DNA from: Gemmataceae bacterium | GTDB taxonomy: Bacteria; Planctomycetota; Planctomycetia; Gemmatales; Gemmataceae | DNA length: 40,061 nucleotides | Assembly: GCA_020847555.1 (NCBI GenBank) | Contig: JADLBT010000237.1 | Location: 1 to 40,061, forward strand | Direction of reading: 5' to 3' | Part shown: piece by piece, positions 15,805 to 24,800 of the stretch | Numbering within the stretch: position 1 is the stretch's first letter | Layout: every line of letters begins with the position of its first letter | Notes under the pieces: model-generated | What the model was told of the DNA's origin: nothing | Seen by the model: the letters and a program-made list of their open reading frames with translations, nothing else | The model's database searches: none | Position numbers and translations under genes: made by a program

Positions 15805-17055
15805 TTAGCGGCACCGAAAGCGCCGGCACAGCCGGCGCACCACGCGGATGACGTGGTCGCGCTCCGCGTCCGCCAGGTCGGGAAAGAGCGGTAGGCTGAC
15901 GAGCCGGAGCCACTCCCGGCTGGCCGTCGGCAACAGATCCGGCGTCCACCCAAACTGCTCGGCGTAGTACGGGTGCAGGTGGAGCGGCCGCCAGTGGACG
16001 GAGGTGCCGACCCCGTGCTCGTTCAGCGCCCGGATGAAGGCGTTCCGGTCCACCGTCAGCCGGTCCAGGTGCAGCCGCAGCGGGAACAGGTGCCACGCAT
16101 GGAGCCGGTCGGGCGGGTCCGGCGGCAGTTCGACCTGGTCCAGTTCGCCGAGTCCGTCCCGATACGCCTGGGCCGCCGCCTCCCGCGCGACTCGCATCGC
16201 CTCGGCCCGTTGCAGCTGGTGGATGCCGATCGCCGACGCGACGTCCGTCAGGTTGTACTTGTACCCCGGCGCGAGGATCTGGTAGTCCCAGCTCCCCCCC
16301 GCCGCGTAGCGCCCCCACGCATCGCGCGACAGGCCGTGCAGCGACATCTGCCGGATGCGCGCGGCCAGGTCGGCGTCCGCGGTCACGGCCATGCCGCCCT
16401 CGCCGGTGGTGATCGTTTTGTTCGCGTAGAAGGAGAAACAGGTGACGGTCGCGGTGCCCTCGCCGCAGCGCTGCCACGGGGCGTCGGGGCCGGCCCGCCA
16501 CGCCGCCGGGAAGGCGTGGGCGGCGTCCTCGATCACCCACAGATCGTGGGAGCGCGCGAACGCCTGGAGCACGCCGACGTCGAGCATCAACCCGCCGACG
16601 TGAACCGGGATGATGCCGGCCACCTCCAGACCCTGCGGGCACCCCGGGAGCCGGCCGTCCCGGGCCAGGACCAGCTTGCGGCCCGCGTCCTCCAGGTCGA
16701 GGTTCGCCGTCCCCGGCTCGCAGTCCACCAGGATCGGCACCGCCCCCTGGTAGCGCACCACCTCGGCGGTGGCGGCAAAGGTCATTGTCGGCACCAGCAC
16801 GCCCTGACCGGGGCGCAGGCCGAGCGCCTCGACCGCCAGGTGCAGCGCTGCCGTGCAGGAGTTGAGGGCGACGGCGTGGCGCGTCCCCACCTGGCGGGCG
16901 AACTCCTCCTCGAAGCGGCGGGTGAGCGGTCCGGTCGTCAGCCACCCGGAGCGAAGGCAGTTGGCCACCTCGCCGATTTCCGCCTCGGTGAGCGAGGGGC
17001 GGAAGAACGGGATGGACCGGCGTTCCAGACTCCGCGGAACGATCGCTTTCGTCAT
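15805..17055 (-). CDS. DegT/DnrJ/EryC1/StrS-family PLP-dependent sugar aminotransferase
   Basis: 416 residues, slightly longer than most family members. PLP-binding features are clear: 'NSCTAALHLAVEAL' (65-78), 'VIEDAAHAFPA' with Asp177, and the Schiff-base Lys213 in 'SFYANKTITTGEGG'. 'GYKYNLTDVASAIG' and 'GTSVHWRPLHLHPYY' are standard later motifs. These enzymes transaminate 4-keto or 3-keto nucleotide sugars with glutamate as donor in the cytoplasm. Here it would act after the CapD/FlaA1-type dehydratase encoded at the other end of the cluster. I chose the ATG at 17055; an in-frame TTG four codons earlier is less likely. It is the last gene of the cluster, 34 bases after the PIG-L gene. Confidence 0.93.
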   Translation of the reverse strand: MTKAIVPRSLERRSIPFFRPSLTEAEIGEVANCLRSGWLTTGPLTRRFEEEFARQVGTRHAVALNSCTAALHLAVEALGLRPGQGVLVPTMTFAATAEVVRYQGAVPILVDCEPGTANLDLEDAGRKLVLARDGRLPGCPQGLEVAGIIPVHVGGLMLDVGVLQAFARSHDLWVIEDAAHAFPAAWRAGPDAPWQRCGEGTATVTCFSFYANKTITTGEGGMAVTADADLAARIRQMSLHGLSRDAWGRYAAGGSWDYQILAPGYKYNLTDVASAIGIHQLQRAEAMRVAREAAAQAYRDGLGELDQVELPPDPPDRLHAWHLFPLRLHLDRLTVDRNAFIRALNEHGVGTSVHWRPLHLHPYYAEQFGWTPDLLPTASREWLRLVSLPLFPDLADAERDHVIRVVRRLCRRFRCR

Positions 17056-17089
17056 GCTGTGCCTCAACGGTGCAAGAGGGAGAAGGGGA

Positions 17090-17776
17090 TCACGACGACA
17101 GGGGGTTGCTCCGGACGACGCGGCGGACGGTCATGAACACCTCGGCCGCGTCCATGCATACCTGGTTGCCGAACGCCCGCGCCCGATGTTCGAGGGCTTC
17201 CAGAGAACGCGGGTGAGGGTAGGGGCGCAGCTCGCTCTCGTAACAGGCCATCGCCGCCAGCTTGGCGTCGAGCGTCGCGGAGATATCGATCCAGGTGTCG
17301 GGGACGAAGGTGCGAGGGTAAGCCCATTCGGTGCTGCTGGCGGTGTCGAAGGCGTACACCGCCTCGATGCACGTTTCGGTCGGGCGCGTGGCGACGAGGA
17401 TAGCCTGGAAGAGGATCTGGTGGTCGCGATTGACATCCCCGCCGTACTGGCAGTAGACGATGCGCGGGCGCACCTCGCGGACCACCTTCTCCAGCGGGGC
17501 GATCAGCTCGGTCAGGCGGAGCGTGTCGAGCGCCTGGTCCGGGAACCCCAGGTGGCGGACCGTGACGCCGCCGAGCTTTTCCGCCGCCCGGAGGATGTGG
17601 GAGCCCTGGCCGACCCCGCCCGGACCGTAGCGCAGCGACTCGCCCTCGCACACGAGCACGACCGTCACCGGGTCGCCGGCCCGGGCGTGCAGGGCCAGGA
17701 CGCCGCCGCAGCCGAGCACCTCGTCATCCGGGTGCGCGGCGATGGCGAGGATCCCGCCGGGTCGGTCTGGTTCCAT
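17090..17776 (-). CDS. PIG-L (LmbE-like) family deacetylase
   Basis: 228 residues. 'AAHPDDEVLGCGG' (13-25) is the zinc-binding and catalytic signature, with His15, Asp17 and Asp18. The third zinc ligand is supplied by 'GDVNRDHQ'. The family removes N-acetyl groups from GlcNAc-containing glycolipids, glycosides and related amides. In this cluster it may deacetylate an N-acetyl sugar of the repeat unit or a precursor; that role is inference. The ATG at 17776 is preceded by GAGGAAG. No membrane segment or signal is visible, so it should act in the cytoplasm. It is separated from the WbqC gene by 126 bases that contain a palindrome. Confidence 0.9.
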   Translation of the reverse strand: MEPDRPGGILAIAAHPDDEVLGCGGVLALHARAGDPVTVVLVCEGESLRYGPGGVGQGSHILRAAEKLGGVTVRHLGFPDQALDTLRLTELIAPLEKVVREVRPRIVYCQYGGDVNRDHQILFQAILVATRPTETCIEAVYAFDTASSTEWAYPRTFVPDTWIDISATLDAKLAAMACYESELRPYPHPRSLEALEHRARAFGNQVCMDAAEVFMTVRRVVRSNPLSS

Positions 17777-17843
17777 CTTCCTCTACCCCTTTCTCCTGTC
17801 AACCGGCACACTCTATTTCCAGTCAGCAAGCGGCGGCCTTTTT

Positions 17844-17872
17844 CGCCCCTCTCCCCTCGTGGGAGAGGGGCG
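17844..17872. repeat. 12-bp inverted repeat, 5-base loop
   Basis: CGCCCCTCTCCC (17844-17855) and its exact complement (17861-17872) flank CTCGT. On the minus strand the stem is followed by AAAAA rather than U, so it is not a canonical terminator for the minus-strand cluster. It could affect mRNA stability between the WbqC and PIG-L genes. Confidence 0.55.
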
Positions 17873-17902
17873 ACGTCAGACGACCCCTCTCGGCCCGCGC
17901 CC

Positions 17903-18604
17903 TCACGCCGGAGCGACCATGCGTCCCCCGCCGAGCACGAAGCCGCGCTCCAGCGCCCCGTTGAACAGCAGGTCGAGGTAGCTCAGAAACGGCACGAAGT
18001 CGCCGTGGCACTGGCGGTACGGGCGACAGCTGTACTCGTGAAACAGCACGGCCACTCCCTCGCGGGCAAACTCGTCCACGTCCAGATACTCCCGCCCGAA
18101 CATCCCCGAAAGGTAAGTATCCGCACCGAGGTACTTGCAGATCTCCAGCAGCACCCGCGGACCCTTGCCGGCGATCGGCAACTCCGACGCGCACACGAAC
18201 CGGCAGGTGACTCCCAGCAGGCGCAGGGCCGGTTCCCACGACGCCCGGTCCAGCTGGGTCAGCGTTTCGTGCGGCGCCTCCAGGATGCGCTGCACTGCGG
18301 GCGCGTGGACCTCGTAGCAGGGCGCCTTCGCGTAGTTGTGCTGGAGCGTCTTGAGCACCTTCTGCTGCCACGGCTGGCTGTTGTCCACGTGCGTGTGCCG
18401 GATAAGCTGCTCCCGGCCGGTCCGGCGCATCGGGACGGTGAGCCACTCAGGCCCGCGCGGCGTCTTCACCTTCGCCCGGTTCTCCTCGTGGCGCGGGTTG
18501 AACTGCACCGAGTCGAAGATCACGAAGACGTCGGCCACCAGCATCCCGTGCAGGTAGTGCAGTCCGGGAAAGAGCCGGGGCTGACTGATGACGCAGATCG
18601 ACAT
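17903..18604 (-). CDS. WbqC family protein
   Basis: 233 residues. The N-terminal 'ISQPRLFPGLHYLHGMLVADVFVIFDSVQF' region, 'NRAKVKTPRGPEWLTVPM' and 'KYLGADTYLSG' match the WbqC-like family found in O-antigen and exopolysaccharide clusters. Members are linked genetically to amino-sugar and formyl- or acyl-modified sugar pathways, but I know of no firmly proven reaction that would apply here. It is soluble, without membrane segments. The start ATG (18604) is one base beyond the stop of the sugar transferase gene, so translation is very likely coupled. The neighbouring PIG-L and DegT genes suggest that the three tailor an amino sugar. Confidence 0.85.
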   Translation of the reverse strand: MSICVISQPRLFPGLHYLHGMLVADVFVIFDSVQFNPRHEENRAKVKTPRGPEWLTVPMRRTGREQLIRHTHVDNSQPWQQKVLKTLQHNYAKAPCYEVHAPAVQRILEAPHETLTQLDRASWEPALRLLGVTCRFVCASELPIAGKGPRVLLEICKYLGADTYLSGMFGREYLDVDEFAREGVAVLFHEYSCRPYRQCHGDFVPFLSYLDLLFNGALERGFVLGGGRMVAPA

Positions 18605-18605
18605 C

Positions 18606-19394
18606 TCAGCTTCCCCCGCCCGCGAGTTGGTTGTCCGCGTTCCGCCGGTCGGCCGGTTCGATCGGCGGGAGCGGCCGCCGCGCGGGCGGCAGCCAGGAAT
18701 GCACCAGCACGCAGAACGCGAGCCGCGCCATCACCCGCAGGTCCAGCCACCACGTCTGCCGGTCCGCGTAGCGGATCGCCTCCGCGACCTGAACCGGCAG
18801 GTGGCGCCGCAGGTAGTGGTCCTGCGCCGGCACCTCCGGCGGGGCCGGGTCGTGGTGGGTCAGGTCGGGATACCACTGCACGTCCACCGGCGACGCGATG
18901 CCGGGCCGTACCTCGAGCGCGCGGCGGTCCGCCGCCGTGTAGTGCTGCTGGACGATATCCCAGTCCTCGGGGCGCGGCCCGACGATCGCCATGTCGCCGC
19001 GGAGCACGTTCCAGAACTGCGGCAGCTCGTCGATCTTGAAGCGCCGCAGCCACCGGCCGATTCCGGTCACCCGGTCGTCCCGGTCGGCGGTGATCTTGCG
19101 GTCGGGCGCGTCCTCCCCGACGCGCATGGTGCGGAGCTTGAACATCGTGAACGGGCGCCCGCCCAGGCCGGCCCGCCGCGCCCGGTAGAAGGCCGGGCCG
19201 CGCGAGGTGAGCTTCACGCCGAGCGCACCGAGCAGGATAACCGGCCCGGTCAGCACGAGCGCGCCAAGCGCGAGGGCAACGTCCGCGCCCCGCTTGACTG
19301 CCCGGGCCACGGGCCGCTTTCGTCGCGGGTCCGCGGCGGGCCGGTCGGTCGGCCGGGCCGCGGGTTGTGCGCGTTCTTCCTGGACGACTGGCAT
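18606..19394 (-). CDS. Initiating sugar transferase (polyisoprenyl-phosphate hexose-1-phosphate transferase, WcaJ/PglC-like)
   Basis: 262 residues. After a basic, disordered tail (1-30) comes one hydrophobic hairpin-type segment (about 37-62). The catalytic domain follows, with 'FKLRTMRV', 'TGIGRWLRRFKIDELPQFWNVLRGDMAIVGPRP' and 'RPGIASPVDV'. These are the bacterial sugar transferase (Pfam 02397) signatures, including the conserved Asp-Glu pair. It would transfer a sugar-1-phosphate from a nucleotide sugar to undecaprenyl phosphate at the inner membrane, starting the repeat unit. It is a short, PglC-like form without the four-helix WbaP/WcaJ N-terminus. GAGGTGAGGGAG precedes the ATG. It lies 11 bases after the glycosyltransferase gene. 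Confidence 0.92.
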   Translation of the reverse strand: MPVVQEERAQPAARPTDRPAADPRRKRPVARAVKRGADVALALGALVLTGPVILLGALGVKLTSRGPAFYRARRAGLGGRPFTMFKLRTMRVGEDAPDRKITADRDDRVTGIGRWLRRFKIDELPQFWNVLRGDMAIVGPRPEDWDIVQQHYTAADRRALEVRPGIASPVDVQWYPDLTHHDPAPPEVPAQDHYLRRHLPVQVAEAIRYADRQTWWLDLRVMARLAFCVLVHSWLPPARRPLPPIEPADRRNADNQLAGGGS

Positions 19395-19405
19395 GCTCCC
19401 TCACC

Positions 19406-20644
19406 TCATGGCGTCACGGTCGCGGCTCGCGCGGCACTCCGGCGCGGCCGAGCCGTCTTCCGCGCGAGCAGTTCCTCGTAGATCCCGCGTGTACTCTCGA
19501 CGATCACTCCCAGGTCGAAGCGCTCCACCGCGCGTTGCCGGGACACCCGGCCGAAGCGCCGCCGCCGTCCCTCGTCCCCAAGCAGGTAGAGGACGGCCCG
19601 GCTCAGCGCCGCCGGGTCGCGCGCCGGCACCAGGCAGCCGTTCACCCCATCCTCCACCACGTCGTTGCACCCCGGCGCGTCGGTGGTGATCAGCGGCAGG
19701 CCCATCGCGGCCGCCTCCAGGAGGACGCGCGGGATGCCTTCGCGCAGGTAGGACGGCAGGACGAACACGTCGGACGCGGCCAGGACGGTCGGGACGTCGC
19801 GCCGCGGCCCCGGCCAGTTGACCGCCCCGGCGAACGCCGCGAGTTCCTCCGAGGTGAAGCGGTCCACGCTGTCCCGGTCCCCCGGCCCGACAAGGAGGAA
19901 ATGGGCCGCGGGGACGGCCGCGCGCACCGTCCGAGCGGCGGCGACGAACTCCTCCACCCCCTTGGAGCGGATCACCCGCGACACCATCGTGACGAGGGGC
20001 GCGCCGTCCGGGATCCCCAGGGTGGCGCGGACCTGGCGGCGGTCCGCTGCCGAGAACCGCACCGGGTCGAAGACGTCGGTCGGCACCCCCGACCCCGGGA
20101 TCAGGGCGGCCTTCGCCGGCGCGACGACACGGCGGGCGAGGAAGTGGGCGCGGTCCTCGCGGTTCTGGAAGATCGTCATGTCCGCGTGGTGCGACGCGAG
20201 GCGCTGGAGCTGCTCGTAGACGCCCCGCACGAGGTACGAGCCGCGGCCGTCGTCCGCGTACAGCGAGCCCAGGCCGGTGACGGTCCCGACGACCACCGGG
20301 ACGCCCGCGAGGCGCGCCGCCAGGCAGGCGTACACCCCGGGCTTGGTGTCGAAGGCGTGAACGACGTGCGGGCGGACCCGTTGCAGCACGCGCCACAGGG
20401 CGACGATGGCGCGCAGGTCGCGGACCGGGTCGAGGCCACGCGGCATGGGGTAGCCGTGGTACGGAAAGCCGGCCCGGGTGAACGCCGGCTCCAGCTCCGG
20501 CGCGGTGCCGGCGGCCGCCAGGGAGAAGCGGTCGGCGAGGCGGCACATCAGGTCGATGCGCGCGTGTACGTCCTCGCCGCCGACGAGCAGCACCCTGGGC
20601 GGCTGCGGCGACATACCTCGCCCTGTGCGGTCTGGTGTCATCAT
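19406..20644 (-). CDS. GT4-family (GT-B fold) glycosyltransferase
   Basis: 412 residues. The N-terminal Rossmann half contains 'HVVHAFDTKPGVYACLAARLAGVPVVVGTVTGLGSLY', a pattern shared with WcaC/CapM-type glycosyltransferases. The C-terminal half has the GT4 donor-binding region: 'MVSRVIRSKGVEEFV', 'LLVGPGDRDS' and 'LPSYLREGIPRVLLEAAAMGLPLITTD', with the conserved E-X7-E. It is expected to extend the lipid-linked repeat unit at the cytoplasmic face. Two ATGs stand in tandem at 20644 and 20641. The first has AGGGAGGGGGG in front and overlaps the upstream stop (ATGATGA), indicating coupling. It is the only separate glycosyltransferase in the window besides the initiating enzyme, so the repeat unit is either short or completed from elsewhere. 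Confidence 0.92.
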   Translation of the reverse strand: MMTPDRTGRGMSPQPPRVLLVGGEDVHARIDLMCRLADRFSLAAAGTAPELEPAFTRAGFPYHGYPMPRGLDPVRDLRAIVALWRVLQRVRPHVVHAFDTKPGVYACLAARLAGVPVVVGTVTGLGSLYADDGRGSYLVRGVYEQLQRLASHHADMTIFQNREDRAHFLARRVVAPAKAALIPGSGVPTDVFDPVRFSAADRRQVRATLGIPDGAPLVTMVSRVIRSKGVEEFVAAARTVRAAVPAAHFLLVGPGDRDSVDRFTSEELAAFAGAVNWPGPRRDVPTVLAASDVFVLPSYLREGIPRVLLEAAAMGLPLITTDAPGCNDVVEDGVNGCLVPARDPAALSRAVLYLLGDEGRRRRFGRVSRQRAVERFDLGVIVESTRGIYEELLARKTARPRRSAARAATVTP

Positions 20645-21834
20645 CCCCCCTCCCTTGAATCCGCGGGGCCGTCCTCCGTGCCCGCCGGTGGAGAAGGCTC
20701 CCTGCCCTCGGCCGCCGTGGGCTGGATCATGGCGCAGTAAATAAACGCCAGCGTCGCCCAGAAGAACGCGAAGCGCAGCCCGTGGTGCGCCGACCCGTGG
20801 ATGAAGGCGGGAATCAGGTAGATCACCGCCCGCGGGTTGGGCGCGCAAACGTGCGCCAGGCCAACCGTGAACAGTACCGCCCCGACCACTCCGTAGCAGA
20901 ACAGCAGTGTCCCGTAGCTGGAGTGGATTTCGCTCGCGTAGAGATCGGACTCGAACCGCTCGTGCGCCCCTTCCCCCGCGCCGAACAGCAGGTGTTCGGG
21001 GTGGTTGAGGATCCGGTCGTACCCCCGGGTGGCCAGCGTGTCGTACTCCCCCTTCACGACCAGCCGTTCCTCCGACTTGGACAGGACCGGCGGCCGCTCG
21101 GTCAGCGCGACGGAGATCGCCGCCAGTCCTCCCAGCAACAGGAACAGCCGCACCGGCCGGTCGAGCATGCTCAGCGTCGCCAGGGCGAGCAGCGCCAGCA
21201 GGGCCGACCGGCTCTGGGAGATGGCCGCCAGGTAACCGACGGCCCCGTACATCACCAGCTGGTGGGAGAGCGGCAGGGAGAACCGCCGCGCGCCCAGCGC
21301 GAACAGACTGGCGGCGAGGACGCAGTAGTAGCCGAGTTGGTTCTCGTTGTTGAAGAACAGCGCCTGCCGGGCGTAAGCCTGCTGGGGCGCGAAGGGCGAG
21401 AGAATCACCTGGAGGACGACCGACGCCGCCACCGCATACACTGTCACCTTGAGGAACCGCTCCCCGAACGCCGCGTGGAGGACCAGGCAGGTGAGGAACA
21501 GCACCACGTCGTAGCTGTAGAAGAGAGAACTTTTCAGCAGCGACGTGTCTTCCAGGTTGGCGGACCAGGCGAAGTTCACGACCGCGGTGTAGCAAACGAA
21601 GCAGACGAACGCGCGCACCACCGGGGCGGCCGAGCGGCCGATGCGGAACGGCAGGCCGAGGAAGACGAGCCCGACCAGCGCGACCAGATAGTAATCGGCC
21701 GGCTGGGGCACGCCGCTCTCGACCTTCTCCGTCCCGGGGATCGGCACCTTCCCGAAGACGTAGAACGGTACGAGGAGCGGGTACACGGCCCACGCCCCGA
21801 GGTACAGCTTCGCGCTGGTCGTCGCGTTCGTCAT
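20641..21834 (-). CDS. O-antigen polymerase/ligase-like membrane protein (Wzy-type)
   Basis: 397 residues with roughly ten hydrophobic segments and a long extracytoplasmic loop near residues 255-310 ('LVVKGEYDTLATRGYDRI', 'HPEHLLFGAGEGAHERF', 'SEIHSSYGTLLFCYG'). The loop pattern with Gly-X-Gly and a His-Ser pair is typical of the Wzy/WaaL superfamily. It should polymerise repeat units in the periplasm using the undecaprenyl-linked intermediate. The ATG at 21834 overlaps the stop of the upstream fusion gene (ATGA), and the stop overlaps the downstream glycosyltransferase start, so three genes are translationally linked. The last 30 residues are polar and disordered. A ligase role cannot be excluded by sequence. 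Confidence 0.85.
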   Translation of the reverse strand: MTNATTSAKLYLGAWAVYPLLVPFYVFGKVPIPGTEKVESGVPQPADYYLVALVGLVFLGLPFRIGRSAAPVVRAFVCFVCYTAVVNFAWSANLEDTSLLKSSLFYSYDVVLFLTCLVLHAAFGERFLKVTVYAVAASVVLQVILSPFAPQQAYARQALFFNNENQLGYYCVLAASLFALGARRFSLPLSHQLVMYGAVGYLAAISQSRSALLALLALATLSMLDRPVRLFLLLGGLAAISVALTERPPVLSKSEERLVVKGEYDTLATRGYDRILNHPEHLLFGAGEGAHERFESDLYASEIHSSYGTLLFCYGVVGAVLFTVGLAHVCAPNPRAVIYLIPAFIHGSAHHGLRFAFFWATLAFIYCAMIQPTAAEGREPSPPAGTEDGPADSREGG

Positions 21835-24800
21835 TGCACCTCGATCGTTTCCACCGGGAGGCGCGGCAACGCGCCGCGCCCCGGTAAACGCCGCTCCTGC
21901 CTGGTCCGCAGGTGTTGTTTGAGCATCTCCCCGATGCCGCACGCCCGGGCGCGAATGGTCGCGTCCGCCGGGCCGTCGGCGTGCGAGTTGTCCACCTTGC
22001 AGAGGATCTCCTGCACCCCCGCGACCGACGCGAGGATCTCGAAGGTCGCGTGAGCGTGCTCGGCGAAGGTTCGGGCGGCGGCAGTCGTGCCGCGAACGCG
22101 CGAGTGCCCGCGACGGAGGATTACCCCGGCCGACTGGACCGGCGGCGCCGTCACCCAGACCAGCAAATCCGGCCGCGGCACGACGCGCCCGAACTCGACG
22201 ACGTCCTGGTCCTTCGGGGCCGCGTTCGTGTGGACGAACAGGTTGTGAGCCGCGTGGACAACGCCCTCGTCGCACAGGACGATGTCGCAGCCGCTCAGGT
22301 CGCCCCGCAGTTTCTCCAGCAGCAGGTGGAAGCCGGTCCGCTTGCAGAAGTTCCGCAGCAGCGTGGCCCCGGTCCGAACGTTGCCCATGCCGCGCCGGAT
22401 CGACGCCAGAGCCAGCTGCCACAGGCGGAAGCCGTCGCGCGTGAAGAAGTACCGCCAGCACGACCGCAGGGCCAGCAGATGGACGAGGGCCGACCGGACT
22501 TTCCGGTTCCGGCAGAACGTCAGGCCGTAGTGGGCCAGGGTCAGCTCCTCCGCCTCGCAGACGCGCACCCCCTGGGCGGCCAGGCACTCGGCGACCGCGG
22601 CCATGAGGGTCGATTTCCCGACCCCTGTCGCGCCGATGAACTCCACGACCAGCGGCCGCTTCCTGTACCGGCACACCTCCCCCGCCCCGGTGCAGCACGC
22701 CCCGCGGGCCGCGGTCAGGACGCGGCGAGCGCCCCGGGGGCGCGAACCCAGCGCCCCCCATACGAGCCGGCGGAGACGCTGGAGCGTCTCCGCCTGGGAC
22801 GCAAGCGTGTCCAGCTCCATGACCTGGGCGCGCGGGAACGCCGGCATGAGGAACGTCTTGTGCCGCCGGGTCACGAAGTCCGCCGACTCCTTGCCCGCCT
22901 TCTCTCGCACCGCGTTGCGGTCGATGGCGACGGCGAGCGGGGTCGTCAGCCGCACCACGATGTCGGGGCCAGGCACCCCCCGGTACAGCCGGTTCTCCAG
23001 CCGCGCCAGGAAGGCGCGCAGCCACGTCTGGCCCGGCTCGTCCTCGGGCGCCCGGAGCCGGGCGCTGTCGGCCGCCCCGATGTCCGCCGACGGGTAGCGA
23101 TCGCAGACGACGAGCCACCCCCGCGCCGCCTTCTGGGCCAGGCGCCGGGCGAAGGCGCGGCGGTCCCACGCCAGCAGGACGGCCCGGATCCGGTACAGGA
23201 GCCCCTGCCGGCCCGCCTTCGACTCCCCGGTGACCTCCGCCCGAGTGGTGCGCAACCGCGGCGCGACGACCCGGAGCAGGCGGCCCAGCAGGTTCGGCAC
23301 GAGCGTCAGCCACGCGGACGGCGGCTTGCCGAGGTGGGCCGTCTCGACCCGGAACACCTGCCCCAGCCACCGCGCGGTTTCCGCGACCATCGTGGACTTT
23401 CCGGAGGCATCCGGTCCGACAAAGGCAATAACCGCCCCGCCGGACGGGAGCCCCTTCGGGCTGCCCCGGCCGTGGCGCAGCCGCCACCACGCGGCCCGGA
23501 ACAGGCCGGTGAGCCGCTGGACCGGCGAGGCGAGAGAGCTTCCGGTGGGCAGGTGTCCCAGCAGCCGGCGGGCGAGGCGGAAGCGCCGCCACCAGGACGT
23601 TCGCCCGCGCAGCGCCGCCACGCACTCGGCAAACAGGGCAGGGGGGACCGCCGGCAGCCACCGGCCGAGCAACCCGCGCCAGCCCTCCGCGGGGTCCGCG
23701 GCCAGCACCGCCTGCAACTTCGCCTGGACGTCGCGTTGCCGCCGCAGCAGCGACGCCAGTCCGCACAACCGGGGGTAGCGCTCCAGCGCGAGGAGGACGG
23801 CGGCGATGACCTCGGCCTGCGCCTCGACGACCGGCATCCCTTCCAGCGGCCCCGGCACCGCCCACGACTCCGCGTGGCTCAGCACCAGCTCGTCGAGGTC
23901 GGGGCCAATCCCCTCCAGGATGCCCCCCGGCTCGGCGAGCGCGTAGTTGACGTGCAGGTGCAGTAGCGACCCCGTCACCGGGTCCGGGGCGAAGAGGTGC
24001 TCCTCGTGTGGGCGCGGAGGGGCGTGGCAAGGGAGCGCCCGCTTGAACCCAAGTCCCGCCGCTACCCGCAAGAACCTGTCCGCGTCCTTGCGGTCCACCA
24101 GCAGATCGAGATCCCCCGCGCCGCTCAGGACGCGCGATAGGTCGAGCCGTCGCTTCCAGCGGCAGTAGCGGACCCGCTCCGCCGCCAGTCCCAGCGCGAG
24201 CAGCCGCAGCGGGCTGTCCGCTGTCTCCTCGCAGGGCAGCGGAGCGTGGCGCAGTCCGGTCCCGTTGGTGCCGTTGCGGGCGTGCGCCGCCACGCCGTTC
24301 GTGCCGGGGCAGGCGGAAGAGAGAGGCGCCGGCACGGGCGGCTGTGGCGGGGCTGCGGGGAAGCAGAAGCCCCGGAGCTTGCGGGCCATCCACCGGCCGT
24401 CCGGGCCGAGGAAGAGATCCGGCAGCCAGCGGACCACCAGCAGGCAGGGCAGGGCCGCCGCGGACGCGCCGACGAGGACCACAGCCGGCGCCGCGCCCCA
24501 GGCGCGGAGGCTCTCGGCCGCGACCGCGACCAGGATGCCGACCAGGGTCGCCAACGCCAGCCCGGGGACGTGCGCCGCCGCAAACGTGCGCCACGTCATG
24601 CCGGCCAGACCAAGGGCGAGGTGGGCCATGAGGAAGAAGTTGACAGCCAGGGTCGCCAGGACCGCGACCGCCACCCCCTCGACGCCCCAGTTCCGGCCGA
24701 TCAGGGCGCCGACGATGACGGCCACCGCGTAGGCCGCCTGGCGCCATGTGCGGCGGTAGACGGCCCCGGTGGCGCGGACCAGCGAGTCGCTGATCTTGCA

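Noticed and set aside
12400..15894. A 1164-codon open frame on the plus strand opposite the giant phosphoesterase gene
   Set aside because: It is the mirror of a GC-rich real gene: Arg/Gly/Val/Asp-rich, without any domain pattern, and its opposite strand encodes clear phosphoesterase and beta-helix motifs.
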